DNA of 33,135 nucleotides. It comes from an uncultured Oscillospiraceae bacterium. Lineage in GTDB: Bacteria > Bacillota_A > Clostridia > Oscillospirales > Acutalibacteraceae. Shown piece by piece: positions 6,893-14,888 of this stretch. The translations under genes were made by a program, and so were the position numbers. The stretch covers positions 1 to 33,135 of the forward strand of contig CAJUTL010000031.1 in the NCBI GenBank assembly GCA_910589395.1, written 5' to 3'. Below the pieces are notes generated by a model, which was given only the letters and a program-made list of their open reading frames with translations, was not told where the DNA came from and searched no databases. Within the stretch, counting starts at the first letter, position 1. Each line of letters starts with the position of its first letter.

Positions 6893-8263
6893 ATGGCAGA
6901 GCAAAAGGTCCCCTACAAAATCTATCTGGACGAAAGCGAGATGCCCAAGGCATGGTACAACCTGCGGGCGGATATGAAGAACAAGCCCGCCCCTCTTCTG
7001 AACCCCGGCACCCATCAGCCCATGACCTTCGAGGAGCTGACCCCCGTTTTCTGTGACGACCTGGTACGCCAGGAGCTGGATAACGACACCCGGTTCTTTG
7101 AAATTCCGGAGGAGATCCGGCAGTTTTACAAAATGTACCGCCCCTCTCCCCTGGTGCGAGCCTATTTTCTGGAAAAGGCCCTGGGAACGCCGGCAAAGAT
7201 CTATTACAAATTTGAGGGCAACAACACCTCCGGCTCTCACAAGCTGAATTCCGCCATTGCCCAGGCCTATTACGCCAAAAAGCAGGGCCTCACAGGCGTG
7301 ACCACCGAAACCGGGGCCGGGCAGTGGGGCACCGCCCTTTCCATGGCCTGCTCCTATTTTGACCTGGACTGCAAGGTATTCATGGTAAAGGTTTCCTATG
7401 AGCAAAAGCCCTTCCGCCGGGAGGTAATGCGCACCTACGGCGCCTCTGTTACTCCTTCTCCTTCCGAAGCCACCCAGGTAGGCAGAAAAATTCTGGAGGC
7501 TCACCCCGGCACCACCGGAAGCCTGGGCTGCGCCATTTCCGAGGCGGTAGAGGTGGCCACCTCCACCCCCGGTTATCGCTATGTGCTGGGCTCCGTGCTG
7601 AACCAGGTGCTGCTTCATCAATCCGTGATCGGTCTGGAAACCAAGGCCGCACTGGATAAATACGGCATTAAACCCGATGTCATTATCGGCTGCGCGGGCG
7701 GCGGCTCTAACTTGGGAGGCTTGATTTCCCCCTTCATGGGAGAAAAGATCCAAGGTAAGGCAGACTACCGTTTTATTGCCGTGGAACCCGCTTCCTGTCC
7801 CTCCTTCACCAGAGGAAAATACGCCTATGATTTCTGCGATACCGGCATGGTTTGCCCCCTGGCGAAGATGTATACCCTGGGCTCGAATTTCATTCCCTCC
7901 GCCAACCACGCCGGCGGCCTGCGGTATCACGGCATGAGCTCTGTGCTGTCCCAGCTCTATGACGATGGCCTGATGGAGGCCACCTCCGTAGAGCAGACCT
8001 CCGTGTTTGAAGCGGCAAAACTCTTTGCCAGAGTGGAGGGCACCCTGCCCGCCCCCGAGTCCAGCCACGCCATCCGCGCCGCCATCGATGAGGCTCTGAA
8101 ATGCAAGGAAACCGGAGAAGAAAAAACCATTGTCTTCGGCCTCACCGGCACCGGCTACTTCGATATGACCGCCTACGAGAAATTTAACGACGGCAAAATG
8201 ACAGACACCATTCCCACCGATGAAGAGCTGGCTCAAAGCCTTGCTTCCCTGCCGAAAATCTGA
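6893..8263 (+). CDS. trpB: TrpB2-type tryptophan synthase beta chain-like PLP enzyme
   Basis: A 456-residue protein of the long TrpB2 (TrpB-like) branch, which is longer than the ~400-residue TrpB1. The PLP lysine is in GSHKLNSA (K117), and the phosphate-binding glycine loop is GCAGGGSNLGG. The family condenses indole with L-serine to give tryptophan. The start ATG has GAAAGGAAAG upstream. It stands alone, without trpA or other trp genes, behind a Trp-specific T-box, so it most likely salvages free indole under tryptophan shortage. A different indole-like nucleophile is possible, since not every TrpB2 has been tested. Transcription ends at the hairpin at 8408. Confidence 0.9.
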   Translation: MAEQKVPYKIYLDESEMPKAWYNLRADMKNKPAPLLNPGTHQPMTFEELTPVFCDDLVRQELDNDTRFFEIPEEIRQFYKMYRPSPLVRAYFLEKALGTPAKIYYKFEGNNTSGSHKLNSAIAQAYYAKKQGLTGVTTETGAGQWGTALSMACSYFDLDCKVFMVKVSYEQKPFRREVMRTYGASVTPSPSEATQVGRKILEAHPGTTGSLGCAISEAVEVATSTPGYRYVLGSVLNQVLLHQSVIGLETKAALDKYGIKPDVIIGCAGGGSNLGGLISPFMGEKIQGKADYRFIAVEPASCPSFTRGKYAYDFCDTGMVCPLAKMYTLGSNFIPSANHAGGLRYHGMSSVLSQLYDDGLMEATSVEQTSVFEAAKLFARVEGTLPAPESSHAIRAAIDEALKCKETGEEKTIVFGLTGTGYFDMTAYEKFNDGKMTDTIPTDEELAQSLASLPKI

Positions 8264-8407
8264 AAAATGGGCAAAGCCGTTTTATGAGTGCGGCTTTCGG
8301 GCCGCTGGCTGTCAGGCATCAGTTGTTTAGAAAAGCGCTTTCCCAACAGCCAGCCAGACGGCGGACAATCTGCATGATAAAATCCAGTTTATCCATCCTT
8401 CCGGACG

Positions 8408-8441
8408 AAAAAGCGCTCTCATGATACGAGGGCGCTTTTTT
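8408..8441 (+). terminator. Intrinsic terminator after trpB2
   Basis: AAAAAGCGCTCTC (8408-8420), loop ATGATAC, GAGGGCGCTTTTT (8428-8440) plus one more T: a 13-bp stem with one G-T pair and a T-run. It lies 145 bases after the trpB2 stop; the interval between holds no gene. Confidence 0.85.
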
Positions 8442-8472
8442 GCGTACACAGCACTGTCACTGTCCGGCTCTC

Positions 8473-8501
8473 TTGACAACCCGGCCTTCTGACAGTATGA
8501 T
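8473..8501 (+). promoter_or_regulatory. Promoter of the esterase gene
   Basis: TTGACA at 8473-8478, 17-bp spacer, TATGAT at 8496-8501, about 57 bases before the ATG. It sits directly after the trpB2 terminator, so the esterase is probably monocistronic. Confidence 0.75.
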
Positions 8502-8557
8502 TTTCTTAAAAATACGCGGGACAGTTCGTTCTGTCCCTCCGCGGTGAAAGGAAGGTC

Positions 8558-9853
8558 ATGGTTATGTCGCAAGGCTATTACACACTTACCCGGGTCACGG
8601 ATTTCGGCCCCTACGTTACAAAGCTGATCCTGCCTGTTCCAGAGCCTGTTCCGGCGGAAGCCGTTTCTCCGGAAAGCTTTTCCGTTTACGTGGAGCGTTT
8701 GGACGAAAGGGGGGAAGTCCTTCTGCTTCCCAAAACCTGGATGGCTTTGGACGATCGGGAGCCCAGCCGCGGCTATGTTTCGGTTCTTGCCGCTTATCCT
8801 GCCGATGAGGCCGGGCAGCCTGTGGAAGCCGGGAATTTTCTTGCTCTGGAGCTGGAATACGGCCCGCTTTCCCCACTCTCCTCCATGGTTTCCGCGCCGG
8901 AGGGCATGAATGTTTTTATCAAGCCCCGCTACTGCGTTACCCAAACCAGGCCCATTCAGGGAAAGCATAGCGTTCTTACCGGTCTGTGCTATGATTTTTC
9001 CCTGGGGAACCGCATGCCGGAGGCCGAGGGCTTCCGCCACGGCGTTTCTACCTATCAGGAGCCCCTACGGTACGGCTATTTCGTTCCCCAGGAAAAATCC
9101 TCCGGCCCTCGCCCACTGCTGATCTGGCTGCACGGCGCGGGAGAAGGCGGCGCCGATCCCACGGTGGCCTATGCGGCGAACAAGGTGACAAACCTTGCTT
9201 CCCCCGCGATCCAGCAGCTTTTCGGCGGCGCTTACCTTCTTGTTCCCCAAACCGGAACCTTCTGGATGAACGACGGCACCGGGGAATACGGGCGCACGGG
9301 GAAAAGCATTTACGGGAAGGCGCTGAAGGCGCTGATCGATGAATTTCTGGAAAGGAACCCCGGTATCGACCGAGGCCGGATCTACGTGGGCGGCGATTCC
9401 AACGGCGGCTTTATGACCATGCGGATGATCCTGGATTATCCCGATTTCTTTGCGGCGGCCTTCCCTGTCTGCGAGGCGTTGTATGATGAAACCATCACGG
9501 AGGAACAGCTTTTGGGGATTCGAGATCTGCCTATCTGGTTTACCCACGCCAAAAACGACCCGGTGGTAAAGCCGGAGGAAACGGTGGTGCCCACCTACCG
9601 GCGCCTTCTTGCCGCCGGGGCAAAAAATGTCCACTTCACTTTTTGGGATTCCATTAAGGATATCCACGAGGGCTTCCGGGATCAGGAAGGAAACCCCTTT
9701 GAATACATGGGCCATTTCGCCTGGATCCCCCTGCTGAACAACGACTGCCGCCTGGACTATGACGGGAAGCCGGTAACAGTAGACGGAAAAGATGTCTCGC
9801 TGCTGGAATGGCTGGCGCTTCAGAAAAAGGGCGTAAGGGCAATGAGAAGTTAG
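8558..9853 (+). CDS. Alpha/beta-hydrolase esterase (PHB-depolymerase/CE1-like) with N-terminal Ig-like domain
   Basis: A 431-residue protein. Residues about 1-150 look like the beta-rich N-terminal domain found on intracellular esterases of this type; the rest is an alpha/beta-hydrolase. The oxyanion segment is LIWLHGAGEGG, the nucleophile elbow GGDSNGG (S281), the acid probably D334 in HAKNDPV and the base probably H386 in MGHFAW or the His in DIHEGF. There is no signal peptide, so it acts in the cytoplasm, perhaps on acylated sugars or peptides after import. A GAAAGGAAGG site precedes the ATG; a second in-frame ATG lies two codons in. The substrate cannot be predicted. Confidence 0.8.
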   Translation: MVMSQGYYTLTRVTDFGPYVTKLILPVPEPVPAEAVSPESFSVYVERLDERGEVLLLPKTWMALDDREPSRGYVSVLAAYPADEAGQPVEAGNFLALELEYGPLSPLSSMVSAPEGMNVFIKPRYCVTQTRPIQGKHSVLTGLCYDFSLGNRMPEAEGFRHGVSTYQEPLRYGYFVPQEKSSGPRPLLIWLHGAGEGGADPTVAYAANKVTNLASPAIQQLFGGAYLLVPQTGTFWMNDGTGEYGRTGKSIYGKALKALIDEFLERNPGIDRGRIYVGGDSNGGFMTMRMILDYPDFFAAAFPVCEALYDETITEEQLLGIRDLPIWFTHAKNDPVVKPEETVVPTYRRLLAAGAKNVHFTFWDSIKDIHEGFRDQEGNPFEYMGHFAWIPLLNNDCRLDYDGKPVTVDGKDVSLLEWLALQKKGVRAMRS

Positions 9854-9855
9854 GA

Positions 9856-10146
9856 ATGAGCGGCGAGCCGCCGCAGGCACTCGTGAAGCTACTAAGTGCG
9901 GAAGAACAGTTTCTGACCCGACCATTAGTGAGCGGATAAATTGGAATTGGCGGCGAGCCGCTTACTCTCTGCCTGTCATTCTGAACGAAGTGAAGAATCT
10001 CGCCCTTTGCCCTTTTTCCGGAATGAAAGACGAAATTCTTCGTCACTTCGTGCCTCAGAATGACAAATAGAAAAGTGTGCGCTAAACTATAACGTCCCGC
10101 CCTCGCCCTTCATTGCTCATTCTTCATTGCTAATTGCTCATTGCCC
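9856..10146. repeat. Intergenic mosaic of dispersed repeats
   Basis: Three repeat families are stacked here. At 9858-9925 lies a copy of the GGCGAGCCGCCGCAGGCACT...TTTCTGACCCGACC unit shared with 13918-13990 and, inverted, with the start of the window. At 9974-10066 an inverted pair begins TGTCATTCTGAACGAAGTG and ends CACTTCGTGCCTCAGAATGACA, shared with 14081-14104 and 26319-26412. At 10108-10146 lies CATTGCTAATTGCTCATTGCCC-like low-complexity DNA, shared with 205-243 and 14255-14286. No gene is evident. Confidence 0.7.
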
Positions 10147-10177
10147 CTTTCTCAGCGGCTTTTGCCCGACAAATTTA

Positions 10178-10205
10178 CAGCCCGGCGCAGTAATGCGCCG
10201 GGCTG
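10178..10205 (-). terminator. Hairpin downstream of the ricin-domain gene
   Basis: Perfect 12-bp inverted arms, CAGCCCGGCGCA (10178-10189) and TGCGCCGGGCTG (10194-10205), with a 4-base loop, 18 bases past the stop of the minus-strand gene. The T-run on the minus strand is weak (TAAATTTGT), so termination is likely but may be inefficient. Confidence 0.65.
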
Positions 10206-10222
10206 CTGGTTTTATTGCCGGT

Positions 10223-10867
10223 TTATTTCTTTCCCGTTTCCTTTGCGGCGGGCTTTTTGGGGGCCGCTTTCGCCTTTGATACGGTCTTTACAGCGGGGGC
10301 GGCTTTCTTTTCTGCCTTCGGCTCCGCTTTCTTCGGCGCGGCCTTTGCGGGGGCTGCGGCGGCGAGAGCCTTTTTCTCAGCGGGCTTCTTTGCCGCTGTC
10401 TTCGGAGCGGCTTTTTTCACGGCTTTGGGGGCGGTCTTTTCCGGGGCCGCAAGCTTCCACTGCTGGCCGTCGCCGTTTACGTCCTCCCAAAGCTGCGCGG
10501 GGGCGCCATTCTCATCGCTCATATCCACAATATCCAGCACCTTGCCGGAACGGACGTTCAGAAGCTTTTTATAGGTGGGAGTCACGGAAATGATCTGCCA
10601 CACCTGGCTTTCGCCGCCCACATCTTCCCAGGTCTGCGCCCAGGTTCCGTTTTCTGTGCCTTCCGCCATAACGTCCAGTACCTTGCCGCTTGCTTTGTTC
10701 ACAAACTTCACCGTGCCATTTGCCTCCACCGCGCTCCAAAGCTGCGCATCGCTTCCGGTGGGAGCCGCTTGCTCCACCACCAGGCCGTTATCCAGGCCCG
10801 TGGCCTGCAAAGCTTTTTTACTTCTGCGATTGACGATCATAAATTCTTCTGCCTTTTTCGCTGCCAT
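10223..10867 (-). CDS. Ricin-B-type beta-trefoil protein with histone-H1-like Lys/Ala/Pro tail
   Basis: A 214-residue protein in two parts. Residues about 8-140 carry QxW motifs typical of ricin-B lectin repeats (QLW 42-44, QTW 78-80, QVW 88-90, QLW 125-127, QQW 135-137) and repeated SGKVLDV/SGKVLDI strands, enough for one beta-trefoil. Residues about 141-214 are almost wholly Lys, Ala and Pro in AAPKKAEPKAEKKAAP-like repeats, resembling eukaryotic H1 and bacterial AlgP/HupS tails. There is no signal peptide or membrane helix. The start has GGAAAGGA upstream. The gene is monocistronic with its own consensus promoter. A cytoplasmic or nucleoid-associated role through the basic tail is an inference; the lectin domain may bind sugar or simply be a scaffold. 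Confidence 0.75.
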   Translation of the reverse strand: MAAKKAEEFMIVNRRSKKALQATGLDNGLVVEQAAPTGSDAQLWSAVEANGTVKFVNKASGKVLDVMAEGTENGTWAQTWEDVGGESQVWQIISVTPTYKKLLNVRSGKVLDIVDMSDENGAPAQLWEDVNGDGQQWKLAAPEKTAPKAVKKAAPKTAAKKPAEKKALAAAAPAKAAPKKAEPKAEKKAAPAVKTVSKAKAAPKKPAAKETGKK

Positions 10868-10923
10868 AGTCCGACCATCCTTTCCATTGTCAAAAGCTGG
10901 AAAATCCTTTATTAACAGCTTAT

Positions 10924-10952
10924 AGTATAATCCTACCGGACGCGTCTGTCAA
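10924..10952 (-). promoter_or_regulatory. Promoter of the ricin/H1-tail gene
   Basis: Minus strand TTGACA (10947-10952), 17-bp spacer, TATACT (10924-10929). This near-consensus promoter lies 57 bases upstream of the ATG, suggesting substantial expression. Confidence 0.75.
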
Positions 10953-11021
10953 GAAAACTATCTTCCGCCCTGCAAAAAGCGGTATTTTTCAAAAGTGTAA
11001 GCAAACTGAAAGGAAAACCCC

Positions 11022-11050
11022 TTGGAAAACAATCCCGGTTGGTATATACT
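11022..11050 (+). promoter_or_regulatory. Putative promoter for the P-type ATPase
   Basis: TTGGAA (11022-11027), 17-bp spacer, TATACT (11045-11050). Transcription from here would give a leader of about 350 bases before the TTG start at 11409, including the whole hairpin chain at 11069-11307. Confidence 0.55.
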
Positions 11051-11068
11051 AAAAGGGATCACTGAAAT

Positions 11069-11307
11069 GAGCGTGTCGAAAAATCTTTTCGCCCCGCTCA
11101 AACCTGTTGGAAAAATCGTAGATTTTCCCAACAGGTTCTGATTGAAATGCGAGAGAGGGTTCTCGCCTGTCGGCTTGGGTGCTGTGCCCCAGTGGGGCAC
11201 GTCCAGCACCGACCGAGTTGACAAACGAGAACGGCGCTTGGCGGTCTCCACCGGAGACCAGCGCCCCTGATGGTCCCTAGAAGCTACAAAGCAGCTTTTT
11301 CACACTC
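11069..11307. mobile_element. Hairpin-chain element, MITE-like
   Basis: The ends are related inverted repeats: GAGCGTGTCGAAAAA from 11069, and the complement of the right end (11294-11307) reads GAGTGTGAAAAAGC. Between them lie strong hairpins: AACCTGTTGG...CCAACAGGTT (about 11099-11138), a long branched stem with GGTGCTG/CAGCACC and GTGCCCC/GGGGCAC inside TTCTCG/CGAGAA (about 11159-11232), and GGCGCT...GGTCTCC/GGAGACC...AGCGCC (about 11234-11266). No protein of credible length is encoded and no clear target duplication was found. It is either a non-autonomous mobile element inserted between promoter and gene, or a structured leader RNA. Confidence 0.45.
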
Positions 11308-11408
11308 TTCCCCCTTCCGTTTCTTACGGTTAGAGGGTTTATCGACAGTCCGTGAAATCATACGATCACTTTCCCAAAAAAATTCTGCTTTTCGAGGAGG
11401 GAACTGTT

Positions 11409-13901
11409 TTGCCGAAAAGAAAAACAGGAAAACGGGATCAGCCCGGCCCCAGGCAGCACACAGACCGTACCCGCACCGCCGAGCGGTTCCACCCGGACCC
11501 GGAGGAGGGCCTTTCCGCCCAGCAGGTGGAAAAGCGGATCCGGGAAGGCCTGCACAATGGGGATTCCGGCATGAAAACCAAAACCGAAGGGCAGATCATT
11601 CGGGAAAATGTATTTACCTTTTTTAACCTTTTGAACTTTGCCCTGGCCGCCGCCGTGATCCTGGTGGGCTCGCCCCGGAACGCCCTGTTTCTGGGGGTGA
11701 TCCTCTCCAATATCGTCATCGGTTCCTTTCAGGGGATCCGCGCCAAGCACACCATTGACAAACTTTCTCTCATCTCCTCTCCCAAGGCGAGAGTTGTGCG
11801 GGACGGCAGGCAGAAAAACATTCAGGTGGAGGAGCTGGTGCTGGACGATATCATGCTGCTTTCCGCCGGAAATCAGATCTGCTCCGACGCCGTTGTGACC
11901 GGCGGAGAATGCGAGGTCAACGAATCTCTGATCACCGGAGAATCCGACCCCGTTCTCAAGCAGCCAGGAGATTCCCTGCTTTCCGGCAGCTTCATCGTCA
12001 GCGGCGGCTGTTCCGCCCAGGTGGAGCATGTGGGCGCGGATAACTACGCCAGCCGCATTGCCGGAGACGCGAAATACATCAAAAAGCGGAATTCCGAAAT
12101 CATGGATTCCATTGATATCATTGTAAAAATGATCGGCTTTGCCATTGTTCCCATTGGCGCTCTGCTGTTCTGGAAGCAGTATTTTGTGCTGGGCGATACC
12201 GTGCAAAACGCGGTGGTGAGCACCACCGCCGCCGTGGTGGGTATGATCCCGGAGGGGCTGGTGCTTCTCATCAGCCTGGCCTTTGCCGTAAGCGTGCTGA
12301 AGCTTTCCTCCCGGAAGACTCTGGTGCAGGATATGTACTGTATTGAGACCCTGGCCCGGGTAGACACCCTGTGCCTGGATAAAACCGGCACCATTACCGA
12401 GGGCACCATGCAGGTGGATTCCCTGCTTCCCTTTGAGGGAATCTCCGAAGAGGATATGGCCGCCGCCCTGACCGCCCTGGTATGTAACCTTTCCGATGAA
12501 AACCCCACCTTTCTTGCCTTAAAGGATAGATTTTCTCAGCAAAGCCCCTGGCATGCCACGGAGCTTGTGCCCTTCTCCTCCGCCAGAAAATGGAGCGGCG
12601 CCTTTTTCCCCGGCAAGGGAACCTATGTCATGGGCGCGGGTGAATTTATTCTGGGCGAGGATTTCAGCGCCATTCAGGAGCAGGTAGAGGAATACTCGCA
12701 AAAAGGCCAGCGGGTCCTGCTGCTCGCCCATTCCCAGGAGGGCTTTTCCGGCAAGGAGCTGCCGGAGATCATAGAACCCATGGGCCTGGTGCTCATCAGT
12801 GATAAAATTCGCCGGGAGGCCGCCCGCACCCTCCGCTATTTTGCTGACCAGGGCGTTGACCTTAAGGTGATTTCCGGCGATAACGCCGTTACGGTGGCGA
12901 ATATTGCCCGGAAGGCGGGGCTGGAAAACGCGGACCGTTTTGTGGACGCCACCACCCTGGAAACAGAGGAGGATATTCGGGACGCGGTAAACCGCTACTG
13001 TGTATTCGGGCGGGTGACCCCCCAGCAGAAGCTGGCCTTTGTGAAGGCCCTGAAGGCGGATGGCCACACCGTGGCCATGACGGGAGACGGCGTAAACGAC
13101 GTACTGGCCTTAAAGGAAGCCGATTGCTCCATTGCCATGGCCTCCGGCAGCGACGCCGCCCGCACCGTATCGAATCTGGTGCTTCTGGATTCCAACTTTG
13201 CCTCCATGCCTCTGGTGGTGCAGGAGGGCCGCCGCTCCATCAACAATTTGCAGCGCTCCAGCTCTCTGTTCCTGGTGAAAACCATTTTTTCCGCGCTCAT
13301 CGGCGTGCTGTTTATCTTCTTGAATTATTCTTACCCCTTCGAGCCGATCCAGCAGACCCTCATCAGCTCCCTGACCATTGGCGTTCCCTCCTTTCTCCTG
13401 GCGCTGGAGCCCAACAAGGACAGGCTGCGGGGAAAATTCATTTTCAATGTGTTCAAAATGTGCGTGCCCGCAGCCCTGACCATGACGGCCAATATTCTGG
13501 CTCTTTGCGCCTTAAGCGGCCCGCTGGGGCTCACCGGCCCGGAAATGTCTACTTTGGCGGTGATCGTCACCTCCCTTTCCGGGTTTATCATGCTCTTTAA
13601 GGTCTGCACGCCCTTTAACGGCCTGCGCAGCGTCCTCTTCGGAGGCCTGCTTTCCGCTTTTCTGGCGGCGCTGTTGTTCTTCCGGGACTTTTTCTCCCTG
13701 ACCACCCCCACCCTGCCCATGCTCATCGCGCTGGTCCCCCTGCTCTCCCTTTCTATCGTGCTGATGCTGGCGCTACTCCACCTGGTAGACCATGTGATCG
13801 CCAATTCTCAAAGCCCACTTTATCCCTTCCGAAACCGGGGCAAAAAGAACCGGCGGAAAAAGACGGGCAATTCTTCCCATTCCCGGCACGCCACCCGTTA
13901 A
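11409..13901 (+). CDS. CtpE-like cation-transporting P-type ATPase
   Basis: An 830-residue protein from the TTG at 11409, which has AGGAGGG seven bases upstream; an in-frame GTG at 11352 has no comparable site. Order of parts: N-terminal basic tail; first helix pair after GQIIRENVFTFFNLLNFALA; actuator motif SLITGESDPV (TGES); membrane PEGL motif in MIPEGLVLLISLAFAV; phosphorylation site CLDKTGTITEG (Asp 324 from this start); hinge TGDGVNDVLALKEAD; and six C-terminal helices. The PEGLVLL form and the DKTGT context are closest to mycobacterial CtpE, reported as a calcium-uptake pump. The last ~25 residues are Lys/Arg rich. The transported ion is inferred. No operon partner is visible. Confidence 0.85.
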   Translation: MPKRKTGKRDQPGPRQHTDRTRTAERFHPDPEEGLSAQQVEKRIREGLHNGDSGMKTKTEGQIIRENVFTFFNLLNFALAAAVILVGSPRNALFLGVILSNIVIGSFQGIRAKHTIDKLSLISSPKARVVRDGRQKNIQVEELVLDDIMLLSAGNQICSDAVVTGGECEVNESLITGESDPVLKQPGDSLLSGSFIVSGGCSAQVEHVGADNYASRIAGDAKYIKKRNSEIMDSIDIIVKMIGFAIVPIGALLFWKQYFVLGDTVQNAVVSTTAAVVGMIPEGLVLLISLAFAVSVLKLSSRKTLVQDMYCIETLARVDTLCLDKTGTITEGTMQVDSLLPFEGISEEDMAAALTALVCNLSDENPTFLALKDRFSQQSPWHATELVPFSSARKWSGAFFPGKGTYVMGAGEFILGEDFSAIQEQVEEYSQKGQRVLLLAHSQEGFSGKELPEIIEPMGLVLISDKIRREAARTLRYFADQGVDLKVISGDNAVTVANIARKAGLENADRFVDATTLETEEDIRDAVNRYCVFGRVTPQQKLAFVKALKADGHTVAMTGDGVNDVLALKEADCSIAMASGSDAARTVSNLVLLDSNFASMPLVVQEGRRSINNLQRSSSLFLVKTIFSALIGVLFIFLNYSYPFEPIQQTLISSLTIGVPSFLLALEPNKDRLRGKFIFNVFKMCVPAALTMTANILALCALSGPLGLTGPEMSTLAVIVTSLSGFIMLFKVCTPFNGLRSVLFGGLLSAFLAALLFFRDFFSLTTPTLPMLIALVPLLSLSIVLMLALLHLVDHVIANSQSPLYPFRNRGKKNRRKKTGNSSHSRHATR

Positions 13902-13912
13902 AAACGCTGTCT

Positions 13913-14318
13913 CACAGCCGGCGGCGAGGCGCCGCGGCCACTCGTGAAGCTGCTAATTGCAGAAGGACCATTTTGAACCTGACCGCAGGATAGCTGCTAA
14001 ATTATAGCTTAGTGTATTAGTTGTTAGAGAAGGGTAAGTCCCTCTTTTGTCATTGCTGAGCAAAGAGTCAAAGAACGAGATCCTTCACTTCGTTCAGAAT
14101 GACAGAAGAGAGGCAAGTGGGTAATCGCTAAATTTCAATTTAGCAGATAGTCCCCCCCTTTTTGTTCAGAATAACAATGGAAGATTCTATTGCCCTTTCT
14201 AACAACTAACTACTCACGACTAACCACTTACAAACCATGGCCTTGCCCTTCTTAATTGCTAATTCCCCATTCCTAATTGCTCATTGTATCCCCACCCTTC
14301 GTCCAGTATCCAGTATCT
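13913..14318. repeat. Intergenic repeat mosaic between the ATPase and the toxin island
   Basis: At 13918-13990 lies the GGCGAGGCGCCGCGGCCACT...CTGACCGCAGG unit related to 9858-9925. At 14081-14104 is the CACTTCGTTCAGAATGACAG half of the inverted repeat seen at 9974 and 26387. TTAGTTGTTAGAGAAGGG is at about 14017 and its complement TTCTAACAACTAACTAC near 14198. AATTGCTAATTCC motifs occur at 14254-14285, and GTCCAGTATCCAGTATCT lies at 14301-14318. No gene is seen. The density of repeat types marks this as a boundary of the accessory island. Confidence 0.65.
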
Positions 14319-14323
14319 AAAAA

Positions 14324-14361
14324 GGTGCGTTGCAGTTTTCTTTCTGCAACGCGCCTTTTTT
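14324..14361 (+). terminator. Intrinsic terminator before the toxin island
   Basis: GGTGCGTTGCAG (14324-14335) pairs with CTGCAACGCGCC (14344-14355), with one G-T pair, followed by TTTTTT. It lies 420 bases past the ATPase stop and insulates the island promoter from upstream transcription. Confidence 0.85.
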
Positions 14362-14423
14362 GCGCTTTTGCCACAAAATGGATAAGTTTCTCTTAACATA
14401 TAAGAAAAAACGGAAAATCCCTC

Positions 14424-14478
14424 TTGACATTCTTAGAATATAAGCATATACTAAAAACATCTTAGTTACTAAGATGTT
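14424..14478 (+). promoter_or_regulatory. Promoter of the toxin island with palindromic operator at +1
   Basis: TTGACA (14424-14429), 17-bp spacer, TATACT (14447-14452). Directly downstream, over the expected transcription start, is the perfect palindrome AACATCTTAG-TTA-CTAAGATGTT (14456-14478). Its CTTAG core also occurs in the spacer. The position suits a repressor operator; as RNA it would be a 5' hairpin stabilising the message. No repressor gene lies next to it. Confidence 0.75.
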
Positions 14479-14533
14479 TGCTTCGTATTTGGAAGAAACT
14501 CGGAAAACGAAGCATCGGAAGGGTGGGAATCAG

Positions 14534-14869
14534 GTGATCTGTCCGGTATGCGGAGAAAGGGCTTCGGAGCTGAAAAGCTTCGGGTATCAGGCGCTGTGCG
14601 AGGACTGTTTTTCAGTTTTCTGCCGGGAGGAAAAAACAGTGGAGCGGCATTTGCCGGGGTTTTTGCAAAGCAGGCTTGCGGAGTTTCTGCCCTGGATGCT
14701 TCAGGGCGACCTCATCGGCGAGGACTACCGGCTGGCGGGAATGGGATATACCTACCGCCTTTGGAAAAAGGACCACCCGGAGCTGGCAAGGGACGCGGAG
14801 CGGGATTTTACACGTTCTCTGCCGGGAGAGTGGGAGGAGTATGTCGGTCTGAACCAAAATTTATTGTAA
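14534..14869 (+). CDS. Small zinc-ribbon protein of the toxin island
   Basis: A 111-residue protein from the GTG at 14534 (GGGTGGG six bases upstream), beginning (V)ICPVCGERASELKSFG with CEDC following. The two CxxC pairs form a likely zinc site. An in-frame ATG at 14474 would add 20 residues but lies inside the operator palindrome with almost no leader. The rest is charged and helical with many aromatic residues and no membrane segment. No known family was recognised. It is the first gene of a tight four- or five-gene unit ending in the polymorphic toxin, so it may be a regulator or helper of that unit. Confidence 0.6.
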   Translation: MICPVCGERASELKSFGYQALCEDCFSVFCREEKTVERHLPGFLQSRLAEFLPWMLQGDLIGEDYRLAGMGYTYRLWKKDHPELARDAERDFTRSLPGEWEEYVGLNQNLL

Positions 14870-14888
14870 TGGAAAGGACAGTGCAAAA

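Noticed and set aside
6758..8236. 492-codon minus-strand frame opposite trpB2
   Set aside because: Antisense to a well-matched TrpB2 and overlapping the T-box; no motifs or ribosome site.
10958..11251. 97-codon minus-strand frame in the hairpin-chain region
   Set aside because: Runs through a series of inverted repeats and has no family features; coding is unlikely.
11057..11345. Known metal riboswitch (M-box or yybP-ykoY) before the ATPase
   Set aside because: The conserved cores of those classes could not be found by eye; the terminal inverted repeats fit a mobile element better.
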